From assembly GCA_036824265.1 (NCBI GenBank), contig DAITAL010000054.1, positions 1 to 8,145 of the forward strand: a DNA stretch of 8,145 nucleotides, written 5' to 3'. The DNA is from JAAYZB01 sp937958685. GTDB taxonomy: Bacteria; Bacillota_I; Bacilli_A; Izemoplasmatales; Hujiaoplasmataceae. Shown in pieces: positions 1-5,423 of the stretch (position 1 is the first letter of the stretch; each line of letters starts with the position of its first letter). Position numbers and translations under genes: made by a program. The notes below the pieces were generated by a model. The model was not told the DNA's origin and did no database searches. It was given only the letters and a program-made list of their open reading frames with translations.

Positions 1-54
<54 letters not shown>

Positions 55-82
55 AAATTCACACATTTGCAGTGCGAGTTAT

Positions 83-111
83 ATTTTACTATTTACTTAT
101 TTGTTTGTCAA
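83..111 (-). promoter_or_regulatory. Sigma-A-type promoter for tRNA-Ile
   Basis: On the minus strand a perfect -35 box TTGACA (111-106) is followed by a 17-base spacer and a -10 box TAAAAT (88-83). The spacer and flanks are very AT-rich, unlike the surrounding coding DNA. Transcription would start near 76, leaving a leader of about 22 bases before the tRNA 5' end at 54, which RNase P would remove. This is a match to the housekeeping consensus seen directly in the sequence; activity is inferred. Confidence 0.8.
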
Positions 112-139
112 TTGTTATTTACCCAAAGATAGCCCTTCG

Positions 140-424
140 TTATTTGACTTTCGGGTATTTGACGTTGTTCTTTTCCATCTTCTCGAGGATGATCGCCTCG
201 GGGTCGAAACCGAGATCGGCGGCCATCGCAAGCGCATAAAGCAGAACGTCCGCAAGTTCTTCCCTGACGTTCTCCAGATTCGGCTCCTGGCCTTCCCATT
301 GGTAGTTCTCGAGCAGCTCAGCGGCCTCGATGATGATCGACTTGGCGAGCGCCTGCGGCGTGTCATGTTCCTTCCAGCCGCGTTCGTCGCGGTATTCAAT
401 GATCTTCTTCAGCAGTTCCTTCAT
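140..424 (-). CDS. MazG-like nucleotide pyrophosphohydrolase (dCTPase/RS21-C6 type)
   Basis: A 94-residue protein of the all-alpha MazG-like NTP pyrophosphohydrolase superfamily. These enzymes hydrolyse nucleoside triphosphates, often dCTP or modified dNTPs, to the monophosphate and pyrophosphate in the cytoplasm. The metal-binding pattern is visible: E33-A-A-E36 in the first core helix and E56-L-A-D59 in the next (ExxE…ExxD). The N-terminus (KKIIEYRDERGW) and the helix from D74 to the KNNVKYP end (85-91) also fit the family. Family members usually run about 100-115 residues, often continuing past the KYP motif; this one stops three residues later. The ATG at 424 lies inside the end of the DUF951 gene, a 29-base overlap, and only a weak GGGAAGA precedes it, suggesting translational coupling. 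Substrate cannot be told from sequence. I see no clear terminator before the tRNA promoter. Confidence 0.85.
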   Translation of the reverse strand: MKELLKKIIEYRDERGWKEHDTPQALAKSIIIEAAELLENYQWEGQEPNLENVREELADVLLYALAMAADLGFDPEAIILEKMEKNNVKYPKVK

Positions 425-611
425 TTTGTCTTCCCACTACTTTCTTGATGCGTTTCTTGAGGGTCGGCCTGTCAATCAATACGATGCGGCCGCACCCCAG
501 GCATTTGATCTTGCAGTCGGCGCCGAAGCGGACGATCTCCCATTTGTTCTCGCCGCAGGGATGCCCTTTCTTGAGGACGAGGATGTCGCCCAGGCGGATA
601 TCCTGTTGCAT
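396..611 (-). CDS. DUF951 family protein, small zinc-ribbon-like
   Basis: A 71-residue protein recognised as DUF951 by its order of motifs: an N-terminal LGDILVLKK strand, KGHPCG (C19), W24-E-I-V-R, GADCKIKC and C37-L-G-C40-G. The cysteines C19, C37 and C40, with C33 as an extra, could bind a metal. The family is found mainly in Bacillota, usually next to parB or ychF near the origin; its function is not known to me. This member has a charged tail of about ten residues beyond the usual end (from about residue 60). The ATG at 611 lies one base after the parB stop (TGA-C-ATG). An AAGGA sits 11 bases upstream inside parB. The frame is open further upstream, but that part is antisense-like, low-complexity sequence overlapping parB, and the DUF951 homology begins near this methionine. 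Confidence 0.88.
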   Translation of the reverse strand: MQQDIRLGDILVLKKGHPCGENKWEIVRFGADCKIKCLGCGRIVLIDRPTLKKRIKKVVGRQNEGTAEEDH

Positions 612-612
612 G

Positions 613-1467
613 TCAGGCTTTGTCCTTGAGGAGCGCGGCGAACTGTTCCAGTTCGGCTTCATCCTGGAAAGTGATCGTGAGCTTGTTCTCGTGCGCCTGG
701 GGTTTCTTCGCAAGCGGCACGATGTTGATGAGTTTGTCCCTCACGTCATGGATCTGCCTTTGGAACTCATCGGTAACGCTCTGACGCCTGATTTCCTTTT
801 TCTTCTGTTCCTTCTTGACCAGGGCCTCGATCTCCCTGACGTTGAGCTTGTTCTCGACGATCAGCTTGGCGATCGCCTTGATCCGGTTGACGTCTTTCAG
901 TTTCGAGAGGGCTCTGGCGTGGCCCATGGAGATGTTGCCGGTGTTGATGTCTGTGAACACCGTTTCGGGCAGCGACAGGATTCCCAAAGTATTGGAGATG
1001 TAGGAGCGGCTCTTGCCGATCTTCTGGGCAAGTTCGAGATGCGTGAGTTTCAACGACTCGATCGCATTCTGGTAGGCTTGCGCCTCCTCGACGATCGAGA
1101 GATCCTCGCGCTGGATGTTCTCCAGGAGCGCAAGTTCCGCCAGATACTGGTTGTTGTAATCGCGGATAATCGCCGGCACCCTTTGGAAGCCGGCGATCCC
1201 AGAGGCTTTGCAACGGCGTTCGCCGGTCACGAGCATGTAGCCGTCGGCGATTTTTTTCACGATCACCGGCTGCAACACCCCGTTGATGCGGATCGACTCG
1301 GCGAGCTCGTTCAGGGCGGTCTCGTCGAAATGCTTCCGCGGTTGGAAGGGATTGGGCACGATCTTGGTGAGTTCGATCTCGACGACCTCTTCTTTTTCCA
1401 GATCGACGATCTCGTTCTCCTTGATCAGGTCCGCAAGGCTCCGCCTGGTCAAAGTCGGCTTATTCAT
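613..1467 (-). CDS. parB: Chromosome partitioning protein ParB (Spo0J)
   Basis: ParB loads at parS, becomes a CTP-bound sliding clamp, spreads along origin DNA, recruits SMC and stimulates ParA. The 284-residue length is close to Bacillus Spo0J. Domains in order: a basic ParA-contacting N-terminus with a linker (1-30); the ParB/Srx CTP-binding domain with NPFQPRK (39-45), GERRCKA (82-88) and ENIQRE (116-121); a helix-turn-helix DNA-binding domain (about 142-165, LTHLELAQKIGKSRSYISNTLG); and a C-terminal dimerisation region (about 235-284). The GERRxRA box carries K87 in place of the usual arginine. The ATG at 1467 overlaps the parA end by 8 bases (ATGAATAA), with GAGGTGG 9 bases upstream. parA and parB are therefore one translationally linked unit, with DUF951 following. 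Confidence 0.97.
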   Translation of the reverse strand: MNKPTLTRRSLADLIKENEIVDLEKEEVVEIELTKIVPNPFQPRKHFDETALNELAESIRINGVLQPVIVKKIADGYMLVTGERRCKASGIAGFQRVPAIIRDYNNQYLAELALLENIQREDLSIVEEAQAYQNAIESLKLTHLELAQKIGKSRSYISNTLGILSLPETVFTDINTGNISMGHARALSKLKDVNRIKAIAKLIVENKLNVREIEALVKKEQKKKEIRRQSVTDEFQRQIHDVRDKLINIVPLAKKPQAHENKLTITFQDEAELEQFAALLKDKA

Positions 1468-2233
1468 TGCGTTGGACCACCTCTTTTGCGAGTTGCTTGT
1501 AACTCAGGGACGATTTGCTCTTGGGGGAGTATTCGGTCACGGGCACTCCGTAGAACGTCGCGTTCGAGCAACTGACGTTTCGCGGGATGATCGTCTGGAA
1601 GACTTTCTCCTTGAAATAGGTCTTGACCTCGTTGACGACTTGAAACCCCGAGGTCGTCCTGGTGTCGAGCATCGTGAGCAGGACCCCGAAAATCGTCAGG
1701 GTTTCCTGGTTGACCTTCTTCTTGGTTTGCACGAGCCTGATCGTGTTGAGCAACTGGGTGAGGCCGTCCATCGCCAGAAACTCGCACTGGACGGGCACGA
1801 TGACGCCGTCCGAGGCCATCATCGCGTTGATCGTGATGTAGCCGAGAGACGGCGGACAGTCGATCAGGACATAGTCGTAATTGTCCTTGAAACCTTTGAG
1901 CTGGGTGTGGAGGATGAAGTCGCGGTTGGTGTTCAAAATCATCTTTTCCTCGATGCCTTCGACGGTCGTCTTCGCCGGCAGGACGTCGATCAGGGGATTG
2001 TCGGTGTGCATCGTCACTTCCGTGATCTTGGCCTCCAGCTTCAAACAGTCGAAGACCGACTTGCCGAAGCTGCCGCGGTTGATGCCCATGCAGGTCGTCG
2101 CGTTGGCCTGGTAGTCCAGGTCGATGAGCAGGATCTTCTTGCCGAGGCTGGCCAGGGAACTGGCGAGATTGATGGCGGTCGTCGTTTTCCCGACGCCGCC
2201 CTTTTGATTGGCGATCGATATGACTGTGCTCAT
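1460..2233 (-). CDS. parA: Chromosome partitioning ATPase ParA (Soj)
   Basis: A 257-residue deviant Walker ATPase that partners ParB in origin segregation; in Bacillus, Soj also controls DnaA. The signature Walker A is KGGVGKTT (11-18, with K11 and K16), Walker A' is LIDLDYQAN (36-44, catalytic D40), and Walker B is YVLIDCPPS (121-129). The start at 2233 puts the P-loop at the usual distance from the N-terminus and has GGAAGGA upstream. An in-frame extension to 2371 overlaps the preceding gene and is not family-like. Two places diverge from Soj. DPQGN has become DYQAN. The conserved PRNVRLSEAPS is PRNVSCSNATF (217-227), so the equivalent of Bacillus DNA-binding R218 is S221, while the equivalent of R189 is kept (R192). 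It lies 19 bases after the second membrane protein. Confidence 0.96.
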   Translation of the reverse strand: MSTVISIANQKGGVGKTTTAINLASSLASLGKKILLIDLDYQANATTCMGINRGSFGKSVFDCLKLEAKITEVTMHTDNPLIDVLPAKTTVEGIEEKMILNTNRDFILHTQLKGFKDNYDYVLIDCPPSLGYITINAMMASDGVIVPVQCEFLAMDGLTQLLNTIRLVQTKKKVNQETLTIFGVLLTMLDTRTTSGFQVVNEVKTYFKEKVFQTIIPRNVSCSNATFYGVPVTEYSPKSKSSLSYKQLAKEVVQRNE

Positions 2234-2252
2234 GGTCCAACCAGTCCTTCCG

Positions 2253-3440
2253 TTAGTCTTTGCGGCAAAGATGCTTGACGAACAATTCGCGGTTCTCCTT
2301 GAAGATGGCGACCTCCCGCGGAGTGAGGAAGTCCTCGGCCTCGTTCCCGGTGAAGAGCTTCTCGATGTCATCGGGGGAAAGGATCCGTTTCATCTGGTCC
2401 CATTCGTCGGCGCCGGAGACTTCGTTCGCCAGGTATTGGTAGAGGAGCGCGAGCGCGATGATCACCTCATCCGGCCGGGTTGCGATCTGGTGCAGTCTGT
2501 ATTCGTAGCGGTCGGAGCGGTAGGGTTCCGTCGGCCGGAACCGCGACATGAAGTTGTAGAGCATCGAGATCATGTCGGATCTCTGGTTGAGGACGTATTT
2601 GTGCAGATGGTCGGCGGTCTTCTTCATCGCGACGCTGATCTCCTCGTTCGCGAGGATCTTGGCGAGACCGCGCTCGTGGATATACAGATAGAGATCGAAG
2701 AGGTTGATGATGTCTTTTCCCGATTCCTTGGTCTGCTCGGCGACGAAGACGGCGAGTTCGGCGACAAGGCGCTGGAAGGCGATGTCCTCGTGGACGAGTT
2801 CGTTGCCCGCCTGCTTGCGGATCTCGTCGACGTATAAGAAGATGTCATCCTGGTACTTGTCGATCACCTGGTTCATCTTCACCCAGTCGAAATTCATGTC
2901 GGTGTAGAGTTTCTCGTTGTACATGATCTGGACGAGAAAGATGAAATAGAACAGCACCAGCGTCAGGATGAAGATGTACATCGTGCCGGGGAGCGCATCC
3001 GGCTGGATCAGCTCCGCCTGGTTGATGATGATGTAGGCGACGCCCAATGCCGTTGCGATCGTGCCGAAGGAGATGTAGGTGTAGAGTTCCTGGTAGAAGA
3101 TGATCACGGTCAAGGTGATGTAGAAGAACAGATAGGCATAAAAACTGCTGGTCCCCTGGGTATAGAAGAGCGTGAGGCCCAGGGAATAAAGGACGCTGAT
3201 CTGGGTGGCCGCCATCAGGCGGTTCAGCCTGATCATGACGATCATCAGCGCGTAGGCGATCACGAACAAAGCCATGATGATGATCTTGACGCCGGTGGAA
3301 TAGTTGAAGAAGATCGAGAAGGGAATCGTCACCGCCGTGATGACCGACAGAAACGCCATCACGAGGATCGTCTTGATCTTCCTGACCTCGCTCATCGGCA
3401 AAAATTCCGCGTCCCGGACGCGGCGGAAGAAGGTGTTCAT
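2253..3440 (-). CDS. Six-TM membrane protein with degenerate HD-like C-terminal domain (second of pair)
   Basis: I do not recognise a named family. The 395 residues show six probable transmembrane helices (about 22-45, 50-70, 76-94, 98-117, 119-140, 152-172) and then about 220 soluble residues, probably cytoplasmic and mostly helical. It shares with the upstream protein a FYQ[DE]L motif after the fourth helix (115-119 here), a YN motif after the sixth, and a similar C-terminal layout, so the two look like diverged paralogues. The soluble part resembles the order of HD-GYP domains: RLVAELAVFVAEQ (224-236), LYLYIHERGLAK (250-261) where active enzymes have LLHDIGK, EVIIALALLYQYL (325-337) where they have ARIIALADVYDAL, and LTPREVAIFKENRELF (372-387) like the final FDPEVVEAF helix. 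The HD pair is not intact, so enzymatic activity is unlikely. The ATG overlaps the upstream stop (ATGA), with GGGGGAGG before it. The HD relation is inference. Confidence 0.75.
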   Translation of the reverse strand: MNTFFRRVRDAEFLPMSEVRKIKTILVMAFLSVITAVTIPFSIFFNYSTGVKIIIMALFVIAYALMIVMIRLNRLMAATQISVLYSLGLTLFYTQGTSSFYAYLFFYITLTVIIFYQELYTYISFGTIATALGVAYIIINQAELIQPDALPGTMYIFILTLVLFYFIFLVQIMYNEKLYTDMNFDWVKMNQVIDKYQDDIFLYVDEIRKQAGNELVHEDIAFQRLVAELAVFVAEQTKESGKDIINLFDLYLYIHERGLAKILANEEISVAMKKTADHLHKYVLNQRSDMISMLYNFMSRFRPTEPYRSDRYEYRLHQIATRPDEVIIALALLYQYLANEVSGADEWDQMKRILSPDDIEKLFTGNEAEDFLTPREVAIFKENRELFVKHLCRKD

Positions 3441-4636
3441 GCAGCCTCCCCCTTCCCGAGGATGTCGGCGGCGATCGTTTCGAAGACCTCGCTGTTGCGG
3501 TCATAGATCCGCATGACGCGCGGATCGATGTAATAGAAATAGTCCGTGCTCGTCAAGATGTTCCTGATCGCCTGGCCGTCCAGGCTGACGATGCCGTCGA
3601 TCCCGCGCTTGAGCGCGGCATAGAAGACGACAAAGGCGAGAAGTTTGATCTCGAAATTGTCGTATTGGTGGTTGAAACTCTTGAAGTGGGTCTCGGAGAA
3701 CATCTCCCGGCGCTTGATGTCGATGTTGTAGGTGTGGCTCATCTTGATCGCGAGTTTGCGGAGCCGGTGTTTCCCGCCCACAAGCAGGTCCTCGAGCCGG
3801 TAGAGATCGGCGGCGCTGTATTTGGGATATTTCGCGAGAAGCTTGTTTCTTGCAGTATTCTTCTCCAAGGCGAACAAGACGTCAAGTTTTTCGGAAAAAG
3901 CGTTCTCGGCGCCGATCTTGCCGCTGAATTCCTCGCAGAAGGCGCGGACGTTCTGGTAATACTTCTTGAGGTCGATGTCGGTGCTCGTGGCTTGTTTCTG
4001 GATGTCGATCAATAGATCGATGTTGCGGAATTCCGTTTCCTTCGAAAGCGCGATCTGGTTGTAGAAGAAGCGTTTCTGCTTGATGATGATGAACGTCGAG
4101 ACGGTCAGGATCGTGATGAAGGCAACAAAGAAGAAGGCGACGCCGAAAGAGTTTTCCGTGTTGGCGGAGGGGAAGGTTAGGTATTCGGGAAAGTTGAGCA
4201 AAATCATCAGCGCGCTGAAAAGGAGCAGCACATTCGAGATCGTCATGACCTTCAGATCCTGGTAGAAGGCGCTGATCGCATAGGCCAGGAACAAGACCGT
4301 GATCGCCACGGGCGATTCGAACAGGAAGATGATGACGATCGATAGCACATAGACGTAAACGGTGGTGATGTATTTGTTCAGCTGGAGGAATTTATAGTTT
4401 TCCTTGCCGTAGGCGAGCTGGGCGATGTTGATGAGGATTACGATCAAAAAGCCGATCATGAGCGCGATCGTGTCGCCAAGATCGAAGGCGGTCACAAACA
4501 TGTAGATGATCGTGATCACCATCATGCCCGCCAACAGTCCGAGGACGAAATGATTCTTCGTCCGAAGATGCTTGGTTTCGAGCTCTTCGCGGTAGTCTTC
4601 GATCTCCTTGAACATGTAAGTCTTGTTCTTGTTCAA
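3437..4636 (-). CDS. Six-TM membrane protein with degenerate HD-like C-terminal domain (first of pair)
   Basis: No named family recognised. The 399 residues have a charged N-terminal segment (1-29), six probable transmembrane helices (about 30-50, 55-76, 88-106, 108-125, 130-149, 164-185) and a soluble C-terminus from 186. FYQDL (124-128) and YNQ (192-194) match positions in the next protein. The C-terminal half follows an HD-GYP-like order: YYQNVRAFCEEFSGKIG (226-242), LLAKYPKYSAADLYRLEDLL (266-285) like the K-x-G-x-LT-xEE segment, EIKLLAFVVFYAALKRG (329-345) and IDPRVMRIYDRNSEVFETI (370-388). Where an HD pair should lie (about 254-255) there is LF, so catalytic residues are missing. The start is TTG at 4636, chosen because a full AGGAGG lies 8 bases upstream; ATG at 4615 would lose seven residues and this spacing. 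It lies 12 bases after rsmG and overlaps the next gene by 4 bases. Confidence 0.75.
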   Translation of the reverse strand: MNKNKTYMFKEIEDYREELETKHLRTKNHFVLGLLAGMMVITIIYMFVTAFDLGDTIALMIGFLIVILINIAQLAYGKENYKFLQLNKYITTVYVYVLSIVIIFLFESPVAITVLFLAYAISAFYQDLKVMTISNVLLLFSALMILLNFPEYLTFPSANTENSFGVAFFFVAFITILTVSTFIIIKQKRFFYNQIALSKETEFRNIDLLIDIQKQATSTDIDLKKYYQNVRAFCEEFSGKIGAENAFSEKLDVLFALEKNTARNKLLAKYPKYSAADLYRLEDLLVGGKHRLRKLAIKMSHTYNIDIKRREMFSETHFKSFNHQYDNFEIKLLAFVVFYAALKRGIDGIVSLDGQAIRNILTSTDYFYYIDPRVMRIYDRNSEVFETIAADILGKGEAA

Positions 4637-4644
4637 ACAGCGTT

Positions 4645-4650
4645 CCTCCT
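4645..4650 (-). promoter_or_regulatory. Ribosome binding site setting a TTG start
   Basis: A complete AGGAGG on the minus strand lies 8 bases before the TTG at 4636-4634 and overlaps the rsmG stop codon (TAG, 4651-4649). The next in-frame ATG (4615) would be 29 bases away from it. The site therefore supports TTG initiation of the first membrane protein and reinitiation by ribosomes finishing rsmG. Confidence 0.8.
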
Positions 4651-5341
4651 AGAGCGGGTTTTTCTTGATCTTGCCAAAGGCGCGGGGGTAGATTGTGGGA
4701 GTTGGTTTCTGCTTGCGGATCACGATCAGGACATGGGTCCGATCGGGAGCGATCTGGTAGGGAATGACGCTTTCAAATCGGCCGCCGAGCTTGCTGATCG
4801 CCGTCATGGCCGTTTCCAGTTCGGCTTCATAGCCGGTCGCCTTCATGGCGATGAAACGGCCGCCCACTTTTGTAAAGGGCAGACACAACTCCGCCAGTTC
4901 GTTGAGCGCGGCGACGGCCCGGGCAGTGACGATGTCGAAACGCTCGCGCCCGGCGTAGGCCTCGGCGCGCAGCGCCAAAAGTTCCACATCGGCGATGTCC
5001 AGGATGCCAAGCAGGCGTTTCAGAAACTCGATCTTCTTCTTGGTCGCCTCGATGATCGTGACCTTGAGTTCGGGAACGAAGATCTTCAAGGGCAATGAGG
5101 GGAAGCCGGCGCCGGCGCCGACATCGAGCAGCGTCGCGCCCGCCAGCGGTCCGGTTTTGAGGATCGCCAGCGAATCGAGGAAATGCCGGGCATAGACCGC
5201 CTCGCGATCGGTGATCGCCGTCAGGTTCATGACCTGGTTTTCCTTGATCAGATATTCATAATACTGCTCAAGCTTTGCGAGTGACGAGGGGGTCGCCCTC
5301 AAGCCAAACTCCATCAGTCGAGGAGAAAAAGCATCTTCCAT
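4649..5341 (-). CDS. rsmG: 16S rRNA (guanine-527 N7)-methyltransferase RsmG (GidB)
   Basis: RsmG uses S-adenosylmethionine to make m7G527 in the 530 loop of 16S rRNA; loss gives low-level streptomycin resistance in several bacteria. The 230 residues are close to the usual 235-240. Visible features are NQVMNLTAI (35-43), HFLDSL (53-58), the SAM-binding LLDVGAGAGFPSLPLKI (71-87), the acidic strand end VTIIEATKKKIEFL (94-107), FDIVTARAVAAL (135-146), VGGRFIAMKA (159-168) and the family's basic ending YPRAFGKIKKNPL (218-230). The ATG at 5341 has AGGTG five bases upstream. It follows mnmG after an 82-base gap, the common mnmG-rsmG order. Its stop overlaps the ribosome binding site of the following membrane protein gene, so the two are probably cotranscribed and translationally linked. 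Confidence 0.96.
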   Translation of the reverse strand: MEDAFSPRLMEFGLRATPSSLAKLEQYYEYLIKENQVMNLTAITDREAVYARHFLDSLAILKTGPLAGATLLDVGAGAGFPSLPLKIFVPELKVTIIEATKKKIEFLKRLLGILDIADVELLALRAEAYAGRERFDIVTARAVAALNELAELCLPFTKVGGRFIAMKATGYEAELETAMTAISKLGGRFESVIPYQIAPDRTHVLIVIRKQKPTPTIYPRAFGKIKKNPL

Positions 5342-5358
5342 CTAATCACCTATAAATC

Positions 5359-5387
5359 ATTTTACCATGAATCGCCAAAAATGGGAA
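5359..5387 (-). promoter_or_regulatory. Possible promoter for rsmG–membrane pair–parAB run
   Basis: In the 82-base mnmG-rsmG gap, on the minus strand, TGGTAAAAT forms an extended -10 (TAAAAT at 5364-5359 with TGG before it). Exactly 17 bases upstream is TTCCCA (5387-5382), four of six matches to TTGACA. The predicted start near 5352 leaves a leader of only about 11 bases before the rsmG ATG, just enough for its AGGTG. Support is motif matching only. Confidence 0.4.
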
Positions 5388-5409
5388 AACCGGTTTGATG
5401 ATTTTCCAT
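5377..5409 (-). terminator. Possible weak intrinsic terminator after mnmG
   Basis: On the minus strand ATGGAAAA pairs with TTTTCCCAT (one bulged C) around a 12-base loop, and five T residues (5381-5377) end the structure. The stem is short and AT-rich, so termination would be partial at best. It begins 14 bases after the mnmG stop and overlaps the -35 of the candidate rsmG promoter. Partial readthrough from mnmG into rsmG is the most likely outcome if it works at all. Confidence 0.35.
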
Positions 5410-5423
5410 GGGAGCCTTCGATC

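Noticed and set aside
612..713. Extended DUF951 start at 713
   Set aside because: The extension is out-of-frame parB sequence, and DUF951 homology begins at the methionine at 611.
2234..2371. Extended ParA start at 2371
   Set aside because: The extra 46 residues are Ser/Arg-rich out-of-frame translation of the upstream membrane protein gene. ParA normally starts a few residues before the P-loop.
445..2837. Three long plus-strand frames opposite parB, parA and the second membrane protein (376, 331 and 209 codons)
   Set aside because: All are antisense to well supported genes, have no family-like motifs, and are shadows of biased codon use.
3154..3184. CCCTGGG…CCCAGGG inverted repeat with 17-base spacer
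   Set aside because: It lies inside a membrane protein gene, has short arms and no T-tract, and is likely chance in GC-rich coding DNA.
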